From Cohnella zeiphila (GTDB lineage: Bacteria > Bacillota > Bacilli > Paenibacillales > Paenibacillaceae), in contig NZ_JACJVO010000003.1 in NCBI RefSeq assembly GCF_014212055.1, positions 246,945 to 310,944 on the forward strand: DNA of 64,000 nt, read 5' to 3'. The translations under genes were made by a program, and so were the position numbers. The notes under the pieces were generated by a model. It saw only the letters and a list, made by a program, of their open reading frames with translations. It made no database searches and was not told the origin of the DNA. Below are positions 48,969-56,571 of this stretch, one piece after another; positions within the stretch are counted from its first letter, which is position 1, and each line of letters begins with the position of its first letter.

Positions 48969-49530
48969 TCGCACGACCCTTCTTCAAACCGCAACCGAGC
49001 TTGCCGACGCCGAAGGGCTGAACGCCGTGACGCTGGCTTCGCTTGCGCAGAAGCTCAATATCCGGTCTCCGTCTCTGTACAATCATGTGAACGGACTGCC
49101 GGATCTGCTCCGCCAGATGGCGCTGCACGGACTTACGCTGCTCTCATCCGCCCTGAGCCGGGAAGTGGCGGGCAAGACCGGCGACGACGCGGTCCGGGCG
49201 CTGTGCCGAGCGTATCTGGCGTTCGCCAGAGCCCACCCCGGCTTGTACGAGGCGATCCAACGCGCGCCCGACGAGGGCGACGAAGCGATGCAAAAAGCGG
49301 GAGGGGAAGTGGTCGGCCAGGTCGTCGCGGTCGTCTCCGAATACGGCCTGCAAGGCGATGCGGCGCTCCATGCCGTCCGGGTCATCCGCAGCCTGCTGCA
49401 CGGTTTCGTCTCCCTGGAGAGGCAAGGGGGGTTCGGGCTTCCGCTCGATCTGGACGTGACGTTTCGGCTCATGGTGGAGACATTTCTGGCAGGGGTAAAA
49501 ACCATTCGGAACGGGGAGTGGAGACTATGA
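48949..49530 (+). CDS. TetR/AcrR-family regulator with WHG-type C-domain
   Basis: The 193-residue protein has an N-terminal HTH (LLQTATELADAEGLNAVTLASLAQKLNIRSPSLYNHVNGLPDLL). The C-terminal ligand domain carries LLHGFVSLERQGGFGLPLD, typical of WHG-domain TetR proteins. GAGAGGAGG is 8 bases before the ATG at 48949. It overlaps the end of the MBL gene and the start of the next small ORF, so it is translationally coupled. It probably represses its own operon through the dyads at 48150 and 48174. Confidence 0.88.
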   Translation: MPRIGLDRTTLLQTATELADAEGLNAVTLASLAQKLNIRSPSLYNHVNGLPDLLRQMALHGLTLLSSALSREVAGKTGDDAVRALCRAYLAFARAHPGLYEAIQRAPDEGDEAMQKAGGEVVGQVVAVVSEYGLQGDAALHAVRVIRSLLHGFVSLERQGGFGLPLDLDVTFRLMVETFLAGVKTIRNGEWRL

Positions 49531-49619
49531 GTTTTATCGTGTTCGTTCTGCTGTTTACGCTAGGCTGGGGTTGGCTGGACGCCCGTCTGCGCCGCGGTTC
49601 CATCCAGGGAGAGGAGTGA
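49527..49619 (+). CDS. 30-residue single-helix membrane protein
   Basis: A short ORF starting in an ATGA overlap with the TetR stop. The peptide is one membrane helix (SFIVFVLLFTLGWGWLDARL) and a charged tail ending SIQGEE. Position and coupling argue for a real gene. Its tail codons contain GGGAGAGGAG, which also serves the following gene. It may be a partner of the next membrane protein. Confidence 0.55.
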   Translation: MSFIVFVLLFTLGWGWLDARLRRGSIQGEE

Positions 49620-49624
49620 GGCCG

Positions 49625-50185
49625 ATGTTCGCGGGACATTTCGGATTGGCGGCGGCCGTCAAGGCGAAAACGCCGAAAGTGCCGTTGTGGGCGCTTATGC
49701 TGAGCACGCAGCTGCTGGACGTGATCTTCGTGCCGCTGCTGCTGACCGGCAAGGAAACGATGGAAGGAAAGTCAGGCTACGGCCAAGGCCTCATTCATGC
49801 GGATTATACGCACTCGCTGGCGGGGGCGCTGATCATCGCGCTGGCCGCAGGACTGCTGGCGGGGAAGCGCTGGGGAAAGAAAGGCGGCTTCGTCATCGGC
49901 GCGACGGTCATGAGCCACTGGGTGCTCGACCTGTTCGTTCATCGTCCCGATATGCCGCTGCTGCCGGGCAATCTCGGCGATCTGCCGCTGATGGGCTTCG
50001 GGCTGTGGCGATGGCCGTGGCTGACAGCGGCGGCGGAGCTGGCGCTCGTGGCTATCGGCGCGGTATGGTACGCGAGATCCTTGCCCCGAAAGGCCGCTTC
50101 CGGCTCCGGCTTCCGGATTTGGGGCGCCGTGACGATGGCGACTCTGCTGGTGCTGGCTCTGGCGACGGATACGCTGGGCATCTGA
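49625..50185 (+). CDS. YdjM-like membrane protein (predicted membrane metal-dependent hydrolase)
   Basis: The 186-residue protein has four or five membrane helices. Conserved polar residues include HFG near the N-terminus, HADYTHSLAGAL and SHWVLDLFVHRPDMPL. The His/Asp pattern in membrane context resembles the YdjM/DUF457 group of predicted membrane-bound metal-dependent hydrolases. The ATG at 49625 follows GGAGTGAGGCCG. It is the last gene of the TetR-controlled operon and ends at a strong terminator. Confidence 0.65.
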   Translation: MFAGHFGLAAAVKAKTPKVPLWALMLSTQLLDVIFVPLLLTGKETMEGKSGYGQGLIHADYTHSLAGALIIALAAGLLAGKRWGKKGGFVIGATVMSHWVLDLFVHRPDMPLLPGNLGDLPLMGFGLWRWPWLTAAAELALVAIGAVWYARSLPRKAASGSGFRIWGAVTMATLLVLALATDTLGI

Positions 50186-50192
50186 GAAAATA

Positions 50193-50241
50193 AAACGGCT
50201 TCGCTCCATCCGCCAACGCGGGCGAGAGAGCGAAGCCGTTT
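50193..50241. terminator. Bidirectional terminator
   Basis: A perfect 14-bp stem AAACGGCTTCGCTC (50193-50206) with 50228-50241, between convergent genes. Confidence 0.85.
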
Positions 50242-50267
50242 GGCTTGGTACGGTGGTCTTTCGCGGA

Positions 50268-51017
50268 TTAGCCTTGATCGGTCAGAATGAGCGGACCGTT
50301 CTTCGTGATGGCGATCGTGTGCTCGTATTGGGCCGACAGCTTGCCGTCCACCGTGCGCGCGGTCCAGCCGTCGTCGTCGATCTTCATGCGCCATGTTCCC
50401 GCATTGATCATCGGCTCGATCGTCAGCACCATTCCTTCCTTGAAGCGGAAGCCTTTGCCCGGCGAGCCGATATGAATGTAGCTGGGCTCCTCGTGCATTT
50501 CGCGGCCGACGCCGTGGGCGGCCAGCTCGCGCACGACCGAGAAGCCGTTCGCTTCGGCGTGCTTCTGCACGGCATGCATGGCGTCGCCGACCCGATTGCC
50601 GACGACCGCGCGCTCGATGCCGAGATACAGGCACTCCTTCGTGACCCGCTGCAGCTTCTCCGCTTCCGGCGACAGCTCGCCGACGGCGTAGGTCCAGGCG
50701 GAGTCGCCGACCCATCCGTTCAACTCCGCGACGATGTCGATCGTGACCAGGTCGCCGTTCTTCAGCGGCGTCCGGTTCGGAAACCCGTGCGCGATCACGT
50801 CGTTGACCGATGCGCAGGTGACGTAGCGGAAGCCTTTGTAGCCCTTCGTAGAAGAGCGGGCACCCGCCCGGCGCAGCCTGTCTTCCACTAATTCTTCGAT
50901 ATCCCATGTGGTGACGCCGGGCCGTAACATCTTGGCGATCTCGCGATGACAGGCGGCGACGAACGCGCCGGCCGGCTTCATCTGTTCGATCTCCTGCGGC
51001 GTTTTCAGAATAACCAC
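50268..51017 (-). CDS. map: Type I methionine aminopeptidase
   Basis: The 249-residue pita-bread-fold enzyme removes the initiator Met. Dimetal ligands lie in DIVAELNGWVGDSAWTY (two Asp), HGVGREMHEEP (His), EPMINAG (Glu) and QYEHT (Glu). Length matches the bacterial family. It starts with GTG, with AAGGAG about 11 bases upstream. It is probably a second copy, because the main map gene of Bacillales lies in the ribosomal protein operon; that copy is not in this window. Confidence 0.92.
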   Translation of the reverse strand: MVILKTPQEIEQMKPAGAFVAACHREIAKMLRPGVTTWDIEELVEDRLRRAGARSSTKGYKGFRYVTCASVNDVIAHGFPNRTPLKNGDLVTIDIVAELNGWVGDSAWTYAVGELSPEAEKLQRVTKECLYLGIERAVVGNRVGDAMHAVQKHAEANGFSVVRELAAHGVGREMHEEPSYIHIGSPGKGFRFKEGMVLTIEPMINAGTWRMKIDDDGWTARTVDGKLSAQYEHTIAITKNGPLILTDQG

Positions 51018-51051
51018 TTTCTGTCACTCTCCTTCTTGGCCGATCCCGGTC

Positions 51052-51642
51052 CTAAGACCGGATTCCCTCGAATAACAAATCCGCCATCCGCTCCGCGTCC
51101 AGATCCGAGCGAGAGCGGTACAGCCACAGTCCCGCGCAGCCGACCAGCGAGCCGATGAGCATGTTCGCGGTCTCTTCCGCCGCTTCGCTCCCGACGCATT
51201 CGCGCATGGCGTCCGCCACCGGACGGTACAGCTCATCATCGAACAGGACGGCGAGAGCGCGGGCGCTGCCTTCCGGGAGCTGGTGGAATTTCTCCGAGGC
51301 CATCTTGTACAGGATAAAAACGGAACGTTCTTCCGACCATAAGCCCAGCAGCCGCACCGACAGCAGCCGCAGCCGCTCCCGGGCGGGGAGCGCCTCGGCC
51401 ATCGTCTTATCCGTCAGCTCCCTGGCGGCGGAAGCCGCTTGTTCGAGCAAATCCCGCAGCAGCAGGAACTTGTTGCTGTAATAGTGATACACCGTGCCGT
51501 AGCCGACTTCCGCCTGCGCGGCCACGTCCTTGATCTCGAACGCGAGTCCTCTTGCCAGGTAGACGTCTGCCGCAGCCCGGCGGATCTGCCGGATTCGGGC
51601 TTCGCGGATCTGTTCGTTCTGCTCCTTCGTTCGCGGCGACAT
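51052..51642 (-). CDS. TetR/AcrR-family transcriptional regulator
   Basis: The 196-residue protein has a TetR HTH (IRRAAADVYLARGLAFEIKDVAAQAEVGYGTVYHYYSNKFLLLRDLL). A helical ligand domain with a TetR_C_6-like layout (LWSEERSVFILYKMASEKF) follows. The ATG at 51642 is chosen over an upstream in-frame extension because GGAGG lies 8 bases before it. It is 34 bases upstream of map on the same strand, and divergent from the tautomerase-like gene. Its ligand is unknown. Confidence 0.87.
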   Translation of the reverse strand: MSPRTKEQNEQIREARIRQIRRAAADVYLARGLAFEIKDVAAQAEVGYGTVYHYYSNKFLLLRDLLEQAASAARELTDKTMAEALPARERLRLLSVRLLGLWSEERSVFILYKMASEKFHQLPEGSARALAVLFDDELYRPVADAMRECVGSEAAEETANMLIGSLVGCAGLWLYRSRSDLDAERMADLLFEGIRS

Positions 51643-51838
51643 CGGGTGAACCTCCGCCCGTTTTATTTTTGACCTAATACCATGTCGATATAAAAGATAC
51701 GCCGTTGAGCGGACGATGTCAAGCCGCGTCGGCCGGACCGATTCCGGGAAGCCGGCCCGGAAGGGTCCCCGCCATCCGCGGCCCGCGACTTTCTCTGACA
51801 TCATATGCGCGCGGGGGTTCGGTTGAATCTCTATTTTT

Positions 51839-51869
51839 TTGACAATCATGTTATGATATTGCGTATACA
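51839..51869 (+). promoter_or_regulatory. Promoter with dyad, upstream of the tautomerase-like gene
   Basis: TTGACA (51839-51844), a 19-base spacer and TATACA (51864-51869). A perfect ATCAT-GTT-ATGAT dyad (51845-51857) lies in the spacer and could be an operator for the divergent TetR regulator. Confidence 0.5.
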
Positions 51870-51910
51870 GAGAGGAATATTGGATATGGAGAACGAAGGA
51901 GAGATGACGA

Positions 51911-52297
51911 TTGGCACAAGTGAAAATTTACGGAATCCGGGAGCGCCTGAGAGCCATTCGCGAGACGCTGTCGGACATCGTGCACCAATGCTTGGTCGAA
52001 GAGTTCGGGCTTCCGGAAGAAGATCGTTTTCAGCGGTTCATCGGACTCGCCAAAGACGATTTTTTCTATCCGTCCGACCGTTCGGAGCATTACACCATTG
52101 TCGAGATCACCCTGTTCGAAGGACGCTCGGCGGAATCCAAAAAAAATTTGATCCGCCTGCTTTACGAGAGAATGTCCGCCTGCGGCCTGACGGAGAAAGA
52201 TCTGGAGATCGTGCTCATCGAATCTCCTCGCGCAAACTGGGGAATCCGCGGCTTGCCCGGGGACGAGCTGGAATCGTTCGACCGGGTTGACGCGTAG
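51911..52297 (+). CDS. Tautomerase_2-like protein with Ala in place of catalytic Pro1
   Basis: The 128-residue protein matches the 4-oxalocrotonate tautomerase-related family: QVKIYGIRERL, EHYTIVEITLFEGRSAESKKNLIRLLYERM and the C-terminal PRANWGIRGLPGDEL. Enzymes of this superfamily use an N-terminal proline exposed after Met removal. Here codon 2 is GCA, so residue 2 is Ala. The TTG start at 51911 is supported by GAAGGAGAG about 9 bases upstream. It is followed 30 bases later by the HAD gene. Confidence 0.83.
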   Translation: MAQVKIYGIRERLRAIRETLSDIVHQCLVEEFGLPEEDRFQRFIGLAKDDFFYPSDRSEHYTIVEITLFEGRSAESKKNLIRLLYERMSACGLTEKDLEIVLIESPRANWGIRGLPGDELESFDRVDA

Positions 52298-52327
52298 ACA
52301 CACACGGGGAGAGGGGCTTGGGTTTAC

Positions 52328-52993
52328 ATGATAAAAGCACTCGTATTCGATTTTGACGGAACGGTTCTGGATACGGAATCGGCGGCTTACGACGCTTTTT
52401 GCGACGTGTTCCGGGATCACGGGCTGGAGCTGTCGCTGGAGCGCTGGGCGCTGGGGATCGGAACGTGGGGAGCGTACGATCCGTACGCCGATCTGGAGGA
52501 GAGCTTGGGTCGGGCCGTCGACCGCCGAGCGATTCGCGAACGGTTCGAAGCCGCTTGCGCGGAGCGGATTCGGGGATTGGCCATCCGGCCCGGCGTGATG
52601 GAGACGTTGGAGGAAGCGCGCCGCCGCGGTCTGCGGATCGGGCTGGCGACCAGCTCCTACCGCAGGTCGGTGGAGCCCCATTTGCGGGAATACGGCCTGC
52701 TCGACTATTTCGAAGCGATTCATACCGCCGACGAGGTGGCCAAGGTCAAGCCCGATCCCGCGCTGTACCGGCTGGCGCTCGAATCGTTCGGCGTGAAAGG
52801 CGCGGAAGCGGTCGCGATCGAAGACTCGGTAAACGGGCTCCGCGCCGCCAAGGCGGCCGGATTGCACGGCCTGGCGGTGCCGAACGAACTGACCGCGTTC
52901 ATGGACTTCTCCGAAGCGGACCTGCTGCTGCCGTCGCTCGCCGAGATGCCGATGGACGAATGGCTGGGGCGGCTTGCCGCCATTTCTAGATAA
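52328..52993 (+). CDS. HAD-superfamily phosphatase (beta-phosphoglucomutase-like)
   Basis: The 221-residue HAD protein has motif I DFDGTVLDTE (nucleophile Asp8), a helical cap (residues 16-80), motif II ATSS, motif III Lys in VKPDPALY and motif IV AIEDSVNG. The pattern fits the beta-phosphoglucomutase/phosphatase subfamily, acting on sugar phosphates or similar small phosphates. It lies 30 bases after the tautomerase-like gene and ends at a terminator. Confidence 0.9.
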   Translation: MIKALVFDFDGTVLDTESAAYDAFCDVFRDHGLELSLERWALGIGTWGAYDPYADLEESLGRAVDRRAIRERFEAACAERIRGLAIRPGVMETLEEARRRGLRIGLATSSYRRSVEPHLREYGLLDYFEAIHTADEVAKVKPDPALYRLALESFGVKGAEAVAIEDSVNGLRAAKAAGLHGLAVPNELTAFMDFSEADLLLPSLAEMPMDEWLGRLAAISR

Positions 52994-52995
52994 GC

Positions 52996-53033
52996 AATAA
53001 AGCCGCCGGCCCTCTCGGGTCGGCGGCTTTATT
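52996..53033. terminator. Bidirectional terminator
   Basis: A perfect 13-bp stem AATAAAGCCGCCG (52996-53008) with 53021-53033, between convergent genes. Confidence 0.88.
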
Positions 53034-53043
53034 TTCGGCCCTA

Positions 53044-53922
53044 TTACTTGAACTGCCGAAGGAACTGAACGGCCTTCGCGATATCGGCGGCCGGGTTGTC
53101 GCCGACTTCCCGCTCGATCGTCAGGTAGCCTTTGTAACCGATGTCGGACAGCGCCTGAAGATAGGCCGGCCAATCGACGGAGCCTTCGCCGAGCGGGACC
53201 TCGCGGTAGTAGAGGCCGGATTCGCCTTCCTCCGCCAGCTTGCCGTGGTCCATCGGCTCGTAGCCGAGCGCGCCGTAAATATTGCGCGGATCGGTCTCCC
53301 GCAGCCGAATGCCGTCCTTGGCGTGCGTATGGACGATGTAATCGCGAAGCGTATGCACGCCTTGCGCCGGATCGTCGCCCGTCACCATGACCATGTTGGC
53401 CGGGTCGAAGTTGACCGAGACGCCATTCGTGCTGAGCGTGTCGAGGAAGCTCTTCAGCCGCGCCGACGTCTCCGGCCCGGTCTCGATCGCGAAAAAGGCG
53501 TTCAGGCTGCTCGCGTATCGGCTAAGCTCCTCGCAGGCCGCCTGCATGGAAGCGTACACTTCGCTGCCCGGGTCTTCCGGCACGATGCCGATGTGCGTCG
53601 TGACGACGTTCGTACCGAGCTCTACCGCAAGATCGAGAATGCGTTTCGACTTCTCGACCTTCCACGGATTTTCCTTTTTATCCTGGAAGCCGTGTCCGGC
53701 CAAGTCGCCGACCAACGCGGAGATGCGCAGGCCGTGGGAATCGAGCTCGTCGCGCAATTCCTTGCGCCGCGCGGCCGACAGGTTGGCGGGGTCCATCTCG
53801 CCGCTGACCGCGTAAATTTGCACGCCGTCGGCGCCGACCTCGCGCGCTTTGCGCAGTCCTTCGCTGACGCCGACGCGGAAGCTGTCTACGATCACGCCGA
53901 TCGGATTCGAAAGTTTGATCAT
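53044..53922 (-). CDS. Sugar phosphate isomerase/epimerase (xylose isomerase-like TIM barrel)
   Basis: The 292-residue AP_endonuc_2 protein has metal-ligand strands FFAIETGPE (Glu), VSVNFDPANM (Asp), HTHAKDG (His) and YLTIERE (Glu). Proteins of this type isomerise or epimerise keto-sugars, dehydrate inosose or act with Gfo/Idh dehydrogenases. It is the third gene of an operon with a second isomerase (54502) and a dehydrogenase (55390), but is separated from them by a 579-base repeat-rich gap. Confidence 0.85.
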   Translation of the reverse strand: MIKLSNPIGVIVDSFRVGVSEGLRKAREVGADGVQIYAVSGEMDPANLSAARRKELRDELDSHGLRISALVGDLAGHGFQDKKENPWKVEKSKRILDLAVELGTNVVTTHIGIVPEDPGSEVYASMQAACEELSRYASSLNAFFAIETGPETSARLKSFLDTLSTNGVSVNFDPANMVMVTGDDPAQGVHTLRDYIVHTHAKDGIRLRETDPRNIYGALGYEPMDHGKLAEEGESGLYYREVPLGEGSVDWPAYLQALSDIGYKGYLTIEREVGDNPAADIAKAVQFLRQFK

Positions 53923-53983
53923 AAAGGCGGTTCTCCTCCTTATATGCTTGCAGGGATTGGCGGAAGCGCGGCCCGGACGAAAA

Positions 53984-54161
53984 CCTGCAAAAGTGCAGGC
54001 TTTCGAAGCCGTTCCGCCGCTTTTGCCTTTAAAGCCTGCAAAAATGCAGGCTTTGGGCGATTCGAGTCATGATGTGGCGCTGACATTCGAAAAAGCATGT
54101 ATTTTTGCAGTTTTGCATCGACCGGAGCCGGTTCGGCGAGTGAAAAACTGCATTTTTGCAG
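53984..54161. repeat. Paired direct/inverted 51-bp repeat element
   Basis: CCTGCAAAAGTGCAGG at 53984 and CCTGCAAAAATGCAGG at 54035 are 51 bp apart. Inverted relatives with TTTTTGCAGTTTTGC end their TGCAG at 54110 and 54161, again 51 bp apart. The core is itself a palindrome. Geometry matches the element at 5965-6150. Confidence 0.72.
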
Positions 54162-54200
54162 TTTTGCCCGTCGGGCGAAGTCCGCAGCTCGGTGGTGCTC

Positions 54201-54360
54201 GTAGCCCGAAGCTCGGAACCCGCAACTCGTAGCCCAAGTCCAAAGCTCGTAGCCCGTAACTCGTAGCCCGTAACCCGGAGCCCGTAGCTCGTAACTCGTA
54301 ACTCGTAGCTCGTAGCTCGTAACTCGTAACTCGTAACTCGGAACCCGGAATCCGGATTCC
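54201..54360. repeat. Heptanucleotide tandem repeat (GTARCYC)n
   Basis: About 23 contiguous 7-mers of the form GTAACTC, GTAGCTC, GTAGCCC or GGAACCC run from 54201 to about 54360, with one 6-base unit near 54243. On the minus strand this gives a false ORF with a YELRVTS heptad. No real gene was seen in the rest of the gap 53923-54501. Confidence 0.8.
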
Positions 54361-54501
54361 GAAGCTTGCAGCCCGCTAGCTTGAAGCCTTGAAGCCCAAG
54401 CGACGAACCGCGCCGCAGGCCGTTCTGAGCTTACGCACGGCTGCGAGTACGTGCGCAAGTGTGACTAGCCTTGCAGCCGCGAAGCCCGTAGCCGGCGTGC
54501 C

Positions 54502-55359
54502 TTAAGCTTCGGCCCACAGCCGCTTGGCATTGGCAAGTCCGATGCGGGCGCCGACGCGGCAATCCTCCATGCCTTCGAACTCAAGCGACAGATAGCCGTC
54601 GAAGCCGGACGCTTTGACGACGCGCATCACTTCGGGCGTGTCGATGTCGCCGTGGCCGAAGATGGCGCCGCGCAGATAGTTGCCCGCCGTCGTCGGGAAC
54701 CAGCCTTCGCCCGGTTGGCGGTACGACGGCCGCAGGTAGAAATCTTTGAGATGCACGATCGACGCTTGGCCGATCGCCCGCTTCACGGCGGCGACCGAAT
54801 TCTCGTCCGCGCACATGAAGTTGCCGACGTCGAGCGTCAGCTTGAAGTTCGGCGAGCCGACGGCGTCGATGAGCGCCAGCACGCGCTCGCTGCCTTGCAT
54901 GAAGTAGCCGTGGTTTTCCAGGCTGGTGACGATGCCGAAGCCGGCCGCGTACTCGGCGACGCGGCGGCACGCTTCCGCCAGCTTCGGCAGCTCCCGCTGG
55001 AACCGGGCGGTCGAGACGTCGCTGCCGGAGGCGACGTCGTGCCGCATCCGCTTGACGCCGAGCGCGCGGGCGATGTCCACTTCGCCCATGAGCCGCTTGA
55101 TCTCGGCTTCGACGGCCGCGTCGTCGCCGACGGCGAAATTGCCGCCGACCGCGTAATTGGAAATATCCAAGCCCCGATCCGCGGCTTTGGCGCGAATCTT
55201 CTCGATCAGGTCGGGCGACTCGTGGAGGTTGTAGCCGATCGGCACGATCTCGACATGCTCGCCTCCCTGATCCGCGATCCAGTCAATCACATCGAGAACG
55301 CTCATCTCGCCGCTGCGGATGGCGCCGAACAAACTATAGGTGCTGATGCCAAGTTTCAT
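54502..55359 (-). CDS. Sugar phosphate isomerase/epimerase (second TIM-barrel protein)
   Basis: The 285-residue protein is of the same superfamily as the one at 53044 but a different subgroup. Metal ligands lie in IVTSLENHGYF (Glu), FKLTLDVGNF (Asp), IVHLKDFYLRP (His) and LSLEFEG (Glu). It starts KLGISTYSLFGAIRSGE. It is 30 bases downstream of the Gfo/Idh gene, with AAGGAG upstream, which suggests a keto-sugar or inositol-like pathway run by dehydrogenase plus isomerase. Confidence 0.87.
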   Translation of the reverse strand: MKLGISTYSLFGAIRSGEMSVLDVIDWIADQGGEHVEIVPIGYNLHESPDLIEKIRAKAADRGLDISNYAVGGNFAVGDDAAVEAEIKRLMGEVDIARALGVKRMRHDVASGSDVSTARFQRELPKLAEACRRVAEYAAGFGIVTSLENHGYFMQGSERVLALIDAVGSPNFKLTLDVGNFMCADENSVAAVKRAIGQASIVHLKDFYLRPSYRQPGEGWFPTTAGNYLRGAIFGHGDIDTPEVMRVVKASGFDGYLSLEFEGMEDCRVGARIGLANAKRLWAEA

Positions 55360-55389
55360 TTTCGCGGTGCAACTCCTTCCTTGGCCGGC

Positions 55390-56451
55390 TTACAGCCGGA
55401 CTTCGCTGCCCTTCTCCGCCGACTCGTACACGGCGCGCAGCATCTTCATCACTTCGACGCCGTCTTCGACGGGGCTGATCGGCTCTTGGCCTTCCCGGAC
55501 GCTGGCGACGAAATGGTCGATCTCGGCCTGGAACGCCCGCTTGAAATCGAAGCTGCGGGTGTCCGTCTGCGGCACGATGTTGATCATCGTGTCGTGCAGC
55601 TCGGTCGCGATCGACACCTCCGGATCGACCTCGAAGCCGCCGCGCGTGCCGTACAGCCGGACGAGCGACTCGTCCTTGAGCGCGTGCAGGCTGTAGCTGA
55701 CGTCGACGAGCAGGGAAGCGCCGTTTTCGAAGCGGATCATGGCGTTGGCCAGATCCTCGACCGTGTTGCGGGAAGCGTCGTAGTCGGCGGCCTTATAGAA
55801 GGAAAGCTCGCGGACGTTGGAACGGTTGCCGAGCTTCTTGTACGTGTTGCCGCTTACGCTTATCGGCTTCGGCTTGCCCATCAGGTACCAGACGAGGTCG
55901 ATGACGTGCACGCCGATGTCGATCAGCGGGCCGCCGCCGGAGCGGGTGACGTCCGCGAACCAGCCGCCCGGATTGCCGAGCCGGCGCAGGATGGACGCCT
56001 TCGCGTAGTAAAGATCGCCGAACTCGCCTTGATCGGCGAAACGGCGCAGCATTTGCGCGTTCGGGTCGTACCGGCGAACGAAGCCGACCTGCAGGATGCG
56101 GTCCGAAGCCCGCACCGCGTCTTGAATCCGCAGCGCCTCTTCGACGGTCAGGCTGAGCGGCTTCTCGACGAGCACGTGCTTGCCCGCCTGGATCGCGGCG
56201 ATGCTGATCTCCGCGTGCGTGTAGTTCCAAGTGCAAATGCTGACCGCGTCGATCTCCTTGTCCGCCAGCAGCGCATGATAATCCGAATAGCTGCGTTCGG
56301 CGCCGTAGCGCTTCGCGACTTCGGCCGCGCGGGCCTCCACTTGGTCGCACACCGCGACCAGCGTTACGTCCGGATGGTTCTTGTAGGCGTCCAGATGCGC
56401 CTGGGAGATCGATCCGGTCCCGATGACGCCGACCCTCAATTTTCCTGCCAT
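55390..56451 (-). CDS. Gfo/Idh/MocA-family oxidoreductase
   Basis: The 353-residue NAD(P)-dependent dehydrogenase has the Rossmann motif GVIGTGSISQAHLDAY, the catalytic EKPLSLT, and GGGPLIDIGVHVIDLVWYLMG with the active-site Asp and His. It is the first gene of the three-gene sugar operon, with AAGGAG 9 bases before its ATG. The AraC-type regulator at 56572 is divergent and likely controls it. The substrate is unknown; polyols, inositol and aldoses are all possible. Confidence 0.9.
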   Translation of the reverse strand: MAGKLRVGVIGTGSISQAHLDAYKNHPDVTLVAVCDQVEARAAEVAKRYGAERSYSDYHALLADKEIDAVSICTWNYTHAEISIAAIQAGKHVLVEKPLSLTVEEALRIQDAVRASDRILQVGFVRRYDPNAQMLRRFADQGEFGDLYYAKASILRRLGNPGGWFADVTRSGGGPLIDIGVHVIDLVWYLMGKPKPISVSGNTYKKLGNRSNVRELSFYKAADYDASRNTVEDLANAMIRFENGASLLVDVSYSLHALKDESLVRLYGTRGGFEVDPEVSIATELHDTMINIVPQTDTRSFDFKRAFQAEIDHFVASVREGQEPISPVEDGVEVMKMLRAVYESAEKGSEVRL

Positions 56452-56571
56452 TATCGATTGCTCCTTCCGGTATCCTTTTTACAAGAGGTACTATAAAATG
56501 AAAGTGGACATTAGACCATGAACGGCTGTGCTGATCTTTTGTAAAATTGTGCGATTCCCGAGGTGAGAAGC

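Noticed and set aside
53940..54458. A 172-codon minus-strand open frame with a YELRVTS repeat
   Set aside because: It is the translation of the heptanucleotide and 51-bp repeats, with no ribosome site.
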